Origin: Citrobacter portucalensis
GTDB lineage: Bacteria; Pseudomonadota; Gammaproteobacteria; Enterobacterales; Enterobacteriaceae
Reading direction: 5' to 3'
Assembly (NCBI RefSeq): GCF_002042885.1
Contig: NZ_MVFY01000001.1
Location: 310,001 to 374,000 of the forward strand
Length of the DNA: 64,000 bases
Shown here one piece after another: positions 27,288 through 37,058 of the stretch (positions within the stretch are counted from its first letter, which is position 1; each line of letters begins with the position of its first letter). Made by a program: the position numbers and the translations under genes. The notes below the pieces were generated by a model. That model did no database searches. It was not told where the DNA came from and saw only the letters and a list, made by a program, of their open reading frames with translations.

Positions 27288-27917
27288 TTAAAATCGCTCA
27301 GGCAATTTATTGATGGAAGTAAGATACCCTCCGCGTTCAAAATCAATATACCCTCCTTTTTTTAACGCAGATACAACATTTAAAACACTGCTGCGCGATA
27401 AGTGGGTCCGATCCTGAATATAATCCAAAATAGAAACACGCTTGCGCGTCTCTTCCGGCAACAAAATCATCTCTTCGAGGTGGTTACGTATCACTGAATA
27501 AGTACGCTGCTGTACGACTAAATCATCACGATAAAAGAGATAACCCGTATGATATGAAAGCACTGCCGCCGCATCTTCCCACAAGCCTTGTTGATGAAAG
27601 AGTTCTCGTGCTTTATCGGCATCGACGCGTAATAAGATTGATTCAGCTTCAGCGCGCAATAAATGGCCGTGTACCGGTTGGATCATTTCGGCAATACCGA
27701 ACAGATGGGGTTCATAGACGGTCACGATTAACAGACCATCAGAAGAACGTAAAATGGACAGCTCCCCTTGCAAAAAAAGGTAGAGTTGAGGCTTATTCTT
27801 GTATTTCCACATGATACGCCGCCGCGGCACAACCTTCATCTTTTCTGCAATCGGTTCAAGTGCTTGCATTAAACGTTGTATGCTTTGTTCTGGGCGTACC
27901 GGAGGTGAAATTTGCAT
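27288..27917 (-). CDS. IprA/YaiV-like transcription regulator (cyclic-nucleotide-binding-like fold plus winged helix)
   Basis: A 209-residue regulator. The N-terminal two thirds resemble the cupin-like effector domain of the CRP superfamily without obvious cAMP residues. The C-terminal part has a helix-turn-helix around RTHLSRSSVLNVVSALKKGGYI. Overall it matches IprA (YaiV), described in Salmonella as an inhibitor of hydrogen-peroxide resistance, and related paralogues. ATG 27917 has AGG at suitable distance; TTG 27923 is the alternative. It lies between an alkylsulfatase/lipoprotein pair and a FadL/RTX peroxidase pair, so control of these neighbours is plausible but unproven. Confidence 0.75.
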   Translation of the reverse strand: MQISPPVRPEQSIQRLMQALEPIAEKMKVVPRRRIMWKYKNKPQLYLFLQGELSILRSSDGLLIVTVYEPHLFGIAEMIQPVHGHLLRAEAESILLRVDADKARELFHQQGLWEDAAAVLSYHTGYLFYRDDLVVQQRTYSVIRNHLEEMILLPEETRKRVSILDYIQDRTHLSRSSVLNVVSALKKGGYIDFERGGYLTSINKLPERF

Positions 27918-28029
27918 AATCAAACCTGTATTATTTAGATTGAAAACAATATGCTTTTACCTATATTCCATGAAGGTAGTACAGATTCATATTAAAACCA
28001 TAAATAGCTCAATAATAAAAGTACAAATT

Positions 28030-28044
28030 TGTTTTTATTTAAAC
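28030..28044. repeat. 15-bp motif TGTTTTTATTTAAAC, copy 2
   Basis: Second identical copy, about 115 bases upstream of the IprA-like start. Presence upstream of the regulator and of its neighbour suggests an autoregulated operator. The rest of 27918-28154 has no recognisable element. Confidence 0.35.
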
Positions 28045-28154
28045 GAGCGTGTGTGATACGACCACCAGCAGACGGTTACCAGACACTGTCGGATAGATAA
28101 TCCGCTATGGTGACTATTAACAATGCGTGAGATATTTAATCGGGAATAACGGCG

Positions 28155-29342
28155 CTAGAATTGATAGCTGTAGTTGACACTGGCAAACCATAACCACGGG
28201 TTCTTATACTGGCCTGCAAAGATATCAGATTTGACGTTGGACGACTGCATGTGCAAGTACTCAACGGCAACGCCAATATTGCTGGCTGGCGTAATCTGGT
28301 ACTGTGCACCGGTGGCAAGTCGCCATTCATCGCCGGTTGGCATCGAAAGCGCTACATCACTTTGCGATTTGTACGGTGAACTGTCATACGCAATACCGGC
28401 ATTAATGCGCCACTGCTCATCGGGATGATATTGCACGCCCAACGCTGTATGCCATGTATCTTTCAGACGATTATCACGATCGCTTTGCTGACCATTTATT
28501 GTAATCTGCGGGCTGCCAAACTGACTCCAGTCCTGCCAGCCAAGATCGCCCATCACTGACCATTGACAGTTGATATCGTGAACCAGACTAAACATCACCT
28601 GCTGCGGAGCACGGACCTGTGTGGAGATCGGCAGATCATATCCAATATTAGGTATATTGGGAAAACGCGCTGTCCCGTCTATATTAAAATGATAATCAGT
28701 CTTGCTGGTCCAGGTTATACCCGCCCGAGTATTGTCAGTTATGTCCATTAATAACCCAAGGTGGTAATTCATCGCCCAGTCATGATCGCTTTGTTTCTCA
28801 TCGTGGCCATCGACATCTCTGCTTAGCGACAGAAAACCATAGTTTAGCCCTGCAGCTGCGCCAACCGACACCTTATCACTTAGTTTCCATGCAACGGCGG
28901 GACTCAGCGTCATCGCAACCATGGTACTTTGTTTAATTAACCGAGCCCCTGCCCAGTTGCCGAAGTCGATACCTAACCCATAGTTGCCGTACAAACCCAA
29001 ACCGGCAGAAACGGTATCACTCAGCCGTTGCGTATAAAACATGCTGGCATTGGGGAAAAGCGTCATTACATTACCGGGGCTTTGTCTGCCATCTGTCGTA
29101 TTATTCAGCGTATAGGGTATATCTCCGCCCATCGCCTGTAATCCTCCGGTGACCATATGGTCAGGTAAACGAGTCATCCCCGCAGGGTTAGTTAACAGCG
29201 TAGAGGCATCCTGAGCACGAGCGGCCTGCCCTGCACCAGCCAGTGCGGTATCCTCCGTTCCGATTTCATAGAAATAGAGCGCACTGGCGTGACCGACCGA
29301 TGAAAAGATCATCCCGGAGAGAAAAATTATATTTTTTTTCAT
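28155..29342 (-). CDS. FadL/OmpP1-family outer-membrane transport protein, second paralogue
   Basis: A 395-residue outer-membrane barrel, exactly as long as the paralogue at 22173-23360. It shares with it the mature start SALYFYEIGTEDTALAGAG, the NPAGMTRLPDHM motif and the end LWFASVNYSYQF, with many scattered differences in between. Nucleotide identity over the sections I compared is roughly three quarters, so the duplication is old or the genes were acquired separately. ATG 29342 follows CAGGT; the longer frame to 29432 has no signal peptide at its start. It is expressed leftward, away from the peroxidase gene. Confidence 0.92.
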   Translation of the reverse strand: MKKNIIFLSGMIFSSVGHASALYFYEIGTEDTALAGAGQAARAQDASTLLTNPAGMTRLPDHMVTGGLQAMGGDIPYTLNNTTDGRQSPGNVMTLFPNASMFYTQRLSDTVSAGLGLYGNYGLGIDFGNWAGARLIKQSTMVAMTLSPAVAWKLSDKVSVGAAAGLNYGFLSLSRDVDGHDEKQSDHDWAMNYHLGLLMDITDNTRAGITWTSKTDYHFNIDGTARFPNIPNIGYDLPISTQVRAPQQVMFSLVHDINCQWSVMGDLGWQDWSQFGSPQITINGQQSDRDNRLKDTWHTALGVQYHPDEQWRINAGIAYDSSPYKSQSDVALSMPTGDEWRLATGAQYQITPASNIGVAVEYLHMQSSNVKSDIFAGQYKNPWLWFASVNYSYQF

Positions 29343-29974
29343 TGTATTACCTGTTTGCAGAGGTCGTTCTTTACTAAACGTAGGGTCAGCTATCACACGG
29401 TATTGATTTATGCTAATAGCATAATCAGGCATCAGGAATGATGTCGTGTTAAATTTTATCCAATATTAAATTTTATAATTCAACACAACGACATCTTAAA
29501 ATTCGACTTAATGAGAACTCTTCTTAATAAGTGATTTGACATAAATTCTAATGTAAAGAAATGAAAATTTAATCTTTTCATAAAAAAGTATGAGTGAAGT
29601 CGCCAACGGAAAAACCATAGTTATGATCATCACATAACTGTAATATGCGGTTTAAAAAGTAAAACCTTTACAGCCTTGAGGAGACCTTGTCTTCTCAAAA
29701 CTTCGCGTCTCAAATATGTCTTTGATTTCAATGGGATACGATGATCGTTAACCTCTAAAACCTAATATATAAGTGAGGTGAATATCTTATTGTGCTAACT
29801 AATCCTCAGGAGAATAACGCTAATCTGGTCATGGATACATCATTTTTAAAATATGGACTTTTAATCATGCAATAACAATCAGGTATCTGATACGACTCAT
29901 TCTTCTGTCATTTTTTGTAAGCGGAAGAAAAGAGTGATGATAGCTAATACAGGTAAAGATAGGGGTAATGACTT
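29343..29974. promoter_or_regulatory. 632-base AT-rich divergent intergenic region between FadL and RTX peroxidase genes
   Basis: No convincing open frame or RNA gene. It must hold divergent promoters for the FadL paralogue and the peroxidase operon. The only clear structure is a hairpin at 29676-29698: TTGAGGAGAC pairs with GTCTTCTCAA (one G-T pair) over a 3-base loop, about 280 bases before the peroxidase ATG, without a T-tract. Strong AT bias is like that seen in H-NS-silenced acquired genes. Confidence 0.5.
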
Positions 29975-32900
29975 ATGGCCTCACAATATGACTTTACTGT
30001 CACTCTGCACGATCTTGCTTTTATTCTTAAGCAGATCAAAATATCCGAAGCGGCAACTAACCCGGATGGCAGCGTTAATGCTGAATTGCTTAGAGAATTA
30101 GTTTCCAGTCCGCTATTGCCTTATGGACTTCGCACGGTAGATGGTTCATGGAATAATCTTCTACCGGGTCAGGAGTTATATGGCTCTGCCGACCAGACAA
30201 TGCCGAGATTAACCGCGTTAAACTGGCAAGATGCGGACCAAATGACCAGTTATATCCAAATTGGTGGCACCGTTATTGATGCCGACCCACGTATTATTAG
30301 TAACTTAATTTCCGATCAAACGGCATCTAACCCAGCCGCGCTGGAGGTATTTAACGCGTTAAAAGATGCTCCCGGCGGGGGGACTATTACAGGAGACGGA
30401 GAAACGTTATCCATTCCTAACCAGTCTCCCGATATCGGTCTCTCCCCTGCTTTTAACGGCTGGATGACCTTCTTTGGCCAGTTTTTTGACCACGGTCTGG
30501 ATTTGATTCCCAAAGGAGGCAACGGTATCGTTTTCATTCCGCTACAGCCGGATGACCCTTTATATGTGGAAGGGTCGTCAACAAACTTTATGCTATTAAC
30601 CCGGGCAACGGTGGATGAAAATCGAGAGACAGTAAACCTGACGACCCCCTTCATCGACCAAAACCAAACCTACACCTCCCATCCTTCACATCAGATTTTC
30701 ATCCGCGAATACGTCATTATTGATGGGAAACCTGAGCCTACCGGGAATTTATTAGGCGGTGCGAACGGTGGACTGGCGACCTGGGCCGACGTTAAAAACC
30801 AAGCTGAAACTCTGCTTGGCATTAAACTCACCGATCAGGATGTGTTTAATGTTCCCCTGCTGGCTACGGATCGCTATGGTAATTTGATTTTAAGTGAAAA
30901 TGGAAAGGTACAGATTGTTACCACCGGGGGACTGGTTGAAGCCAACGGCGGTCTGTTGCCTGAGGGAACATTCCGCACCGGACATGCGTTTCTTGATGAT
31001 ATTGCGCATACTGCCGCGCCAAAAGCGGGTCTGCTGGCAGATGATGACACTGCGATTGGGGGCGAAGGAGCGCAACCGGCAGGAACCTATGATAACGAAC
31101 TGCTCGATCGTCACTTTATTACCGGTGACGGGCGTGGGAACGAAAATATAGGTTTAACCGCGGTGCACGCCGTTTTTCACAGCGAGCATAACCGTCTGGT
31201 TGAGCAATATAAAACAACACTGCTGGAAACCGGTGATATCGACCTCATTAATCAGTGGTTGATGCCCAATCATCAAATCACGGAATTACCTGCCGATACC
31301 AGTACGCTGGTATGGAACGGTGAGTACCTATTCCAGGCAGGTCGTTTCTTCACGGAAATGCAATATCAGCACCTCGTATTCGAGGAGTTTGCCCGTACCG
31401 TACAACCCGCCGTCGATCCGTTTGTTTTCTCCAACACGGCGGATATAAACCCGATGATCTTTGCCGAGTTTGCGCATGTGGTTTACCGTTTCGGGCATTC
31501 AATGCTGACAGAAACCGTGGCGCGCACCGACATTGATATGCAAAGCGGCGATATTGACCTGATTTCAGCATTCCTGAATCCGGTAGCATTTAATCAAATC
31601 AACGGGGCCACCGTCACGGACGATCAGGCTATTGGCGCAATTGTGCGTGGTATGACGCGTCAGGTGGGTAACGAAATTGATGAATTTATTACCGATGCTC
31701 TGCGTAATAATCTCATCGGCCTGCCCCTCGATTTAGGCGCGCTTAATATAGCCCGTGGCCGTGACACCGCAATGCCGACGCTGAACCAGGCCCGCGAGCA
31801 GTTTTTTGCATTAAGCGGTGATAGTCAACTGAAGCCTTATACCAGTTGGGCTGACTTCACTACCTACCTGAAAAATCCCGCTTCAATCATTAACTTTATG
31901 GCCGCCTATGGTCAGCATGAGCTGATCCTCAATGCCACCAGCCTTGAAGGTAAGCGTGCAGCGGTAAACTTCCTGTTGTTTGGTGATGCTAACAATGCCC
32001 CGCCTGCGGATGCGATGGATTTCTTTAACAGTACCGGAGCGTGGGCAACCAAAGAGACCGGCCTGAATATGGTCGATTTCTGGATTGGCGGGCTGGCAGA
32101 GCGCAAAAATGAATTTGGCGGTATGCTCGGCTCAACCTTCAACTTCGTCTTTGAAACACAAATGGAAATGCTTCAGGACGGCGATCGTTTCTACTATCTG
32201 AGCCGCGTTCAGGGATTGAACTTGCTCAATGAACTGGAGGCCAACTCGTTTTCCGCACTAGTAATGCGTAACAGCGATCTTGGTGATGAGGGGTCCTCCC
32301 ACCTGCCCGCAAATCTGTTCCAGACACCGGACCATATTTTTGAAGTGAACCGCGTGCTGCAAACGGAAATCGACCCGAAATGGGGAAATCCACTGAAGGA
32401 TCTGCTCTCGCCGTTGTTGGTGCGTCGCGACCCAGGTGTGGATGTTGACGGCGATAGTTTTGCCGATGGCGGGTATCTGAAATATACCGGCGATGGGCAT
32501 GTGGTGCTTGGAGGGACGGCAGGCAATGATACGTTAATCGGCGGTAAAGGGATCGACAGTCTGTGGGGTGATGGCGGAGATGACCGACTGGACGGCGGCG
32601 ACGAAGCAGACGTGGTCCATGGTGGTGACGGTGATGACATTATTACCGATACCGGTACGCCCGTTGGTGATGCGGACTTCCTGCACGGTGATGCCGGACA
32701 TGACGTTATCTTCTCCGGTAACGGAAACGATCTGGTCTTTGGTGGCAGTGGTAGCGACTTCGTGGTGGTCGGCGAAGATGCACAGGAGGTCTTCTCGGGT
32801 CAGGATAACGACTTTGCGCTTGGCGGCTCGGGTGGTGATTTCCTGATGGGCAACGAAGGCGATGACTGGCTGGAAGGCGGTGACGGGTTTGACACGCTGG

Positions 32901-35308
32901 CGGGTGACAACTCCGAGTTGTTCTTCAACAGTACCATTATCGGTCACGATGTCCTCAACGGTCAGGGTAACGACACCGACTACGATGGCGAAGCCGGTGA
33001 CGACATCATGGTTCAGGGCGCGGGGATCCAGCGCAATAATGGCATGGCCGGTTTCGACTGGGCAATCCATAAAGGCGACCCAAATGGCGCTAACTCTGAC
33101 CTTGGGATCCCTATTTTCGTCAACCAGCAGGAGTTTATTCTACGCGACCGTTTTGATCTTGTTGAAGGGCTGTCGGGCTGGAAATACGACGATATCCTGA
33201 CCGGGACAGAACAGCCGATAGGTACTGCGCCTGTTCAGGGCGTTCCCCTCTCTAACAACCTGACCCAGGAAGGTGCGGATCGGATCACCGGTTTACAGGC
33301 TATTCTCGGCGTAGAGCGTTCTACAAATCCGGACGCGGTGCTCCTGAATCCTGATGATGGTAGCGATATTTTACTCGGCGGTGGCGGTAGCGACCGCATT
33401 ATGGGTAAAGCCGGTAACGATATCATTGATGGTGATGCATGGCTCAACGTGCGTATTGCCGTTACGGGTATGGCAGGACTCACCAGCGCCGAAGGAATGG
33501 CCGAACTGAAATCGTACATGCTGGCCGGCACGCTGAAACCGAATCAGCTGTCGACTGTGCGAGAAATCCTGCATGAAGGTAACGGCACGGAAACTGACGT
33601 CGCGGTGTACCGTGATGTCAGCAGCAACTATGTCTTTACCCGTATGGCGGACGGTAGCCTGCGCGTCGATCACGCCACGCCGGATGCCGCGCTGAACCTG
33701 AATGATGGCATCGATCGCCTGTTGAACATCGAAAAGCTCGAGTTTGGCGATGGGAAGCAGCTGTGGGTGACGGGGCAACAAGCGACGGGCGATCTTACCA
33801 TCAGTAACCCTAACCCTTCGGTGGGCGACCTGCTGCGCGTCAACGTGGCGAACTTGCTGGATGGTAACGGGCTTGCGGCGGATGTGGCCATCACCATGAC
33901 CTGGCAGGCATTCGTCAACGGCCAATGGCGAGATCAGGCAACCGGCGTTGAGTTCAGAGTGCCTGGTGCTATTCAGGGCGCACCGCTGCGTGTGGTAGCC
34001 AGCTTTAACGACCGCATGGGTGACGCTGAAACACTGGTGTCGGCACAAACTCAGGCGATCCTACCGCGAAATCAGGCCACGACCGGTGTGCCGGTAATTA
34101 ACGACCTCACCCCAACTGAAAGCCTGACGCTGACCGCAGTGGTTTCAGGCATTGCTGACGCCGATGGTCTGAGCGGCGGTAATTTCACTTATCAATGGAG
34201 AATGAGTTCGCCAACCGGATTCGTCAACATTAACGGTGCGACTTCCGCCACCTATACGCCGGGTCAGGCTATGGTTGGCAGAACGTTGCAGGTGGTCGTT
34301 ACCGTCGTCGACGATGAAGGCAACCCCCCTGTTGTCCTGACGTCGACCACCACCCAGCCCGTGGGCGATCTGATTGTGGGTACCAACGGGGCTAACACCC
34401 TCGTCGGTACTGCCTGGAGCGATATCCTACGCGGTGAAGGCGGTAATGACACCTTACTCGGCGGTGCAGGTGACGATCTGCTCATTGGCGGTGCGGGAAA
34501 CGACAACCTCTCTGGTCAGGCGGGGCAAGATATTCTGCAAGGTGATGCCGGTAATGACACGCTTGATGGCGGGCTTGGTGCCGACAGTATGACCGGCGGC
34601 ACGGGCGATGATACCTACATTGTTGATGATTTCGGTGATGTAGTTATCGAAGGTGTGAATGGTGGCACGGACGTTGTCCGAACCAACCTCAGCAGCTACG
34701 ACCTCACCGATAACGTGGAAGAACTGGTATTTACCGGCAGCGGTAGTTTTATCGGTACCGGTAATGCCATTGCGAACACCATTACGGGAGGGACCGGTAA
34801 CGATTATCTGTTCGGCATGGGCGGTAACGACCAGTTGTTTGGTGGTATCGGGAATGACTTCCTCGATGGCGGAGATGGCGCTGATAACCTGCAAGGTGGA
34901 GTTGGCAACGACGTCATGATTGGCGGCGCGGGCACGGATACCCTCTCCGGCGGTAGCGGGGACGATATTCTCAATGGTCAGGAAGGTAATGACATTCTGG
35001 ACGGTGGTGCCGGTAGCGATATCTTTGCCTTTGGCGCCAACTTTGGGCAGGACCGAATTACCGGTTTTGACAGTAACCCCAACGGCGGGCAGGACTTCCT
35101 TGATCTCGTCTTGTTAGGTATCAACGCGGGTAATTTTGCCAGCAGCGTGTCTATCACCGGAAACAATGGCAACACCATTGTGACTATCGGTACAGATACC
35201 ATCACATTGGTGGGCGTCAACTCAACCACCGTGAATATTGGTGACTTTTATCTGGAAATGCCCACTACCCTTGCCAGCAACAATGGCAATAGTTCATTGA
35301 TCGTATAA
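29975..35308 (+). CDS. Secreted RTX haem peroxidase (animal-peroxidase domain plus calcium-binding repeats)
   Basis: A 1777-residue protein without an N-terminal signal. Residues about 140-640 form an animal-type haem peroxidase domain. Its distal-histidine motif is FFGQFFDHGLDL (His173), then NIGLTAVHAVFHSEHNRL (391-408), the proximal-histidine motif FRFGHS-like YRFGHSM (His508) and LNIARGRD. RTX nonapeptide blocks (GGxGxDxLxG) lie at about 842-1010, 1125-1155 and 1465-1680, separated by Ig-like repeats near 1270-1460. The last 60 residues resemble an uncleaved type I secretion signal. The transporter genes follow directly. The likely product is an extracellular, calcium-folded peroxidase or haloperoxidase; the substrate is unknown. 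Confidence 0.93.
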   Translation: MASQYDFTVTLHDLAFILKQIKISEAATNPDGSVNAELLRELVSSPLLPYGLRTVDGSWNNLLPGQELYGSADQTMPRLTALNWQDADQMTSYIQIGGTVIDADPRIISNLISDQTASNPAALEVFNALKDAPGGGTITGDGETLSIPNQSPDIGLSPAFNGWMTFFGQFFDHGLDLIPKGGNGIVFIPLQPDDPLYVEGSSTNFMLLTRATVDENRETVNLTTPFIDQNQTYTSHPSHQIFIREYVIIDGKPEPTGNLLGGANGGLATWADVKNQAETLLGIKLTDQDVFNVPLLATDRYGNLILSENGKVQIVTTGGLVEANGGLLPEGTFRTGHAFLDDIAHTAAPKAGLLADDDTAIGGEGAQPAGTYDNELLDRHFITGDGRGNENIGLTAVHAVFHSEHNRLVEQYKTTLLETGDIDLINQWLMPNHQITELPADTSTLVWNGEYLFQAGRFFTEMQYQHLVFEEFARTVQPAVDPFVFSNTADINPMIFAEFAHVVYRFGHSMLTETVARTDIDMQSGDIDLISAFLNPVAFNQINGATVTDDQAIGAIVRGMTRQVGNEIDEFITDALRNNLIGLPLDLGALNIARGRDTAMPTLNQAREQFFALSGDSQLKPYTSWADFTTYLKNPASIINFMAAYGQHELILNATSLEGKRAAVNFLLFGDANNAPPADAMDFFNSTGAWATKETGLNMVDFWIGGLAERKNEFGGMLGSTFNFVFETQMEMLQDGDRFYYLSRVQGLNLLNELEANSFSALVMRNSDLGDEGSSHLPANLFQTPDHIFEVNRVLQTEIDPKWGNPLKDLLSPLLVRRDPGVDVDGDSFADGGYLKYTGDGHVVLGGTAGNDTLIGGKGIDSLWGDGGDDRLDGGDEADVVHGGDGDDIITDTGTPVGDADFLHGDAGHDVIFSGNGNDLVFGGSGSDFVVVGEDAQEVFSGQDNDFALGGSGGDFLMGNEGDDWLEGGDGFDTLAGDNSELFFNSTIIGHDVLNGQGNDTDYDGEAGDDIMVQGAGIQRNNGMAGFDWAIHKGDPNGANSDLGIPIFVNQQEFILRDRFDLVEGLSGWKYDDILTGTEQPIGTAPVQGVPLSNNLTQEGADRITGLQAILGVERSTNPDAVLLNPDDGSDILLGGGGSDRIMGKAGNDIIDGDAWLNVRIAVTGMAGLTSAEGMAELKSYMLAGTLKPNQLSTVREILHEGNGTETDVAVYRDVSSNYVFTRMADGSLRVDHATPDAALNLNDGIDRLLNIEKLEFGDGKQLWVTGQQATGDLTISNPNPSVGDLLRVNVANLLDGNGLAADVAITMTWQAFVNGQWRDQATGVEFRVPGAIQGAPLRVVASFNDRMGDAETLVSAQTQAILPRNQATTGVPVINDLTPTESLTLTAVVSGIADADGLSGGNFTYQWRMSSPTGFVNINGATSATYTPGQAMVGRTLQVVVTVVDDEGNPPVVLTSTTTQPVGDLIVGTNGANTLVGTAWSDILRGEGGNDTLLGGAGDDLLIGGAGNDNLSGQAGQDILQGDAGNDTLDGGLGADSMTGGTGDDTYIVDDFGDVVIEGVNGGTDVVRTNLSSYDLTDNVEELVFTGSGSFIGTGNAIANTITGGTGNDYLFGMGGNDQLFGGIGNDFLDGGDGADNLQGGVGNDVMIGGAGTDTLSGGSGDDILNGQEGNDILDGGAGSDIFAFGANFGQDRITGFDSNPNGGQDFLDLVLLGINAGNFASSVSITGNNGNTIVTIGTDTITLVGVNSTTVNIGDFYLEMPTTLASNNGNSSLIV

Positions 35309-35318
35309 GGAGAAGACT

Positions 35319-37058
35319 ATGTCGCGCCAGCATACGCCAACAGAACTGAATGATGCATTAAAGGGAACGAAACCCACTTTTCTGATGCTGTTGTTTTTTA
35401 GTTGTGTGATTAATATGCTTATGCTGGCGCCGGCAATTTATATGCTACAGGTTTACGACCGTGTGCTGGTCAGTAAAAATACCACCACGCTGTTAATGTT
35501 AACCTTATTGATTGTCGGCTTGTACATCGTTATTGCCATGATTGAATCTGCCCGCGCGCAGGTTATGATCAGACTTGGCAACCGGCTTGATATAAAGCTA
35601 AGCCAGTTGGTCTTTAACGCAGCCTTTAAAAGAAAGATGGTTACCGGCGATAACAACCCGGCGCAATCTTTAGCCGAGCTGGATCAGGTTCGTCAGTTTC
35701 TTTCCGGGAATAGTTTATTCGCCTTACTGGATATTCCCTGGACGCCGATATATCTGTTCATCGCCTTTTTGGTCCATCCCCTGCTGGGATACCTTTCTCT
35801 CGGCGGAATAACGTTATTATTCATTCTGACGCTGGTATCTGAAATCTCTACCAAGCGCCCGATTCAGCAAGCGCACGCCTTAACCATTAACAATGCCAGC
35901 AAACTGAATAAACAGCTGCAAAACGCCGATGCCATTGAGGCGATGGGTATGCTCTCGACCCTGAAGTCCAACTGGCAGGAGCAACATAACAAAGTGCTGG
36001 CACTACAAACGCAGATTGCCGACAAAACGGCCGGGTTAAGTAGCCTCAGCCGCTTTGTGCGGGTGTTGCTGCAATCTATTGCGCTGGGTGCCGGGGCTTT
36101 ACTGGTGATCGGCGGCCATATTACTCCGGGCTTGATGATCGCCGCCTCGATCATTCTTGGCCGCGTCCTCAACCCGGTAGAACAAGTTATTGGCAGCTGG
36201 AAGCAGTTCGTGCAGTTTCGTAGCGCGTGGCATCAGCTCTCAACCTTGCTGAAGGAGTATCCGGCACCGAAAGAGGTACTGACCCTGCCGCGTCCGAACG
36301 GCAACATCAGCGTCGAAAGCGTCTTCGCCGCAGCCCCCGGCCAGCCTTCCCCGCTACTGCGTAATATCTCATTCCAGCTGGAGCAAGGTGAAGTTCTGGG
36401 GATTATCGGCCCCTCAGCCTCAGGGAAAACCTCGCTGGCAAAGGTTCTGGTTGGCGTCTGGAAACCGTTATCAGGGAAAGTCAGATTAGACGGCGCAGAT
36501 ATTTGTCAGTGGGATAAAGCGCTGCTGGGCCCGTCTATTGGCTATCTGCCGCAGGATGTGGAACTGTTTGACGGTACCATCGCGCAAAACATTGCCCGCT
36601 TCGCGCAGAATGACAGTGAGCTTATTGTCGCCGCCGCATTACTGGCAGGCGTTCATGAGATGATCCTGCGCTTGCCACAAGGTTATGACACGCTGTTGGG
36701 CGCAGGCGGATACCAGCTCTCCGGCGGGCAGCGGCAGCGTATCGGGCTGGCACGCGCCGTGTATAACAATCCTGCGTTCATCGTGCTTGATGAACCGAAT
36801 GCCAATCTTGACGACGCGGGCGAAATTGCACTCGTTAAAGCCATCAATACCCTGCGTACACAGGGACAAACTACCGTCATTATCTCACACCGCCCGACAC
36901 TGCTCGGCGTGGTCAATAAGGTTTTGCTGCTTAACGATGGCGCCATACAGGAGTTTGGTACCCGCGATCAGGTTTTTGCCCATTTGCGTCAGGCCAACGT
37001 ACTGAAACCGGTGGCTACGCCTTCTCCATCCACGACTGAACAGCAACGTGAGGCCTGA
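35319..37058 (+). CDS. Type I secretion ABC transporter (PrtD/HlyB type)
   Basis: A 579-residue inner-membrane ATPase/permease. About six transmembrane helices lie in residues 20-310, followed by a nucleotide-binding domain with Walker A GPSASGKT, signature LSGGQRQRIGLARA and Walker B FIVLDEPNANLD. There is no N-terminal C39 peptidase domain, as in PrtD, so the substrate is not processed. It starts ten bases after the peroxidase stop with AAGGAG upstream, and its stop overlaps the next start (TGATG). It should export the RTX peroxidase in one step across both membranes. Confidence 0.95.
   Translation: MSRQHTPTELNDALKGTKPTFLMLLFFSCVINMLMLAPAIYMLQVYDRVLVSKNTTTLLMLTLLIVGLYIVIAMIESARAQVMIRLGNRLDIKLSQLVFNAAFKRKMVTGDNNPAQSLAELDQVRQFLSGNSLFALLDIPWTPIYLFIAFLVHPLLGYLSLGGITLLFILTLVSEISTKRPIQQAHALTINNASKLNKQLQNADAIEAMGMLSTLKSNWQEQHNKVLALQTQIADKTAGLSSLSRFVRVLLQSIALGAGALLVIGGHITPGLMIAASIILGRVLNPVEQVIGSWKQFVQFRSAWHQLSTLLKEYPAPKEVLTLPRPNGNISVESVFAAAPGQPSPLLRNISFQLEQGEVLGIIGPSASGKTSLAKVLVGVWKPLSGKVRLDGADICQWDKALLGPSIGYLPQDVELFDGTIAQNIARFAQNDSELIVAAALLAGVHEMILRLPQGYDTLLGAGGYQLSGGQRQRIGLARAVYNNPAFIVLDEPNANLDDAGEIALVKAINTLRTQGQTTVIISHRPTLLGVVNKVLLLNDGAIQEFGTRDQVFAHLRQANVLKPVATPSPSTTEQQREA

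Noticed and set aside
33371..34048. Minus-strand open frame of 225 codons opposite the RTX peroxidase
   Set aside because: Antisense to a clear domain protein, with no start context and no family resemblance.
32500..35030. Dense short repeats that could be read as a tandem or CRISPR-like array
   Set aside because: They are coding repeats of GGxGxDxLx nonapeptides in one long frame, with degenerate DNA sequence and no regular spacers.
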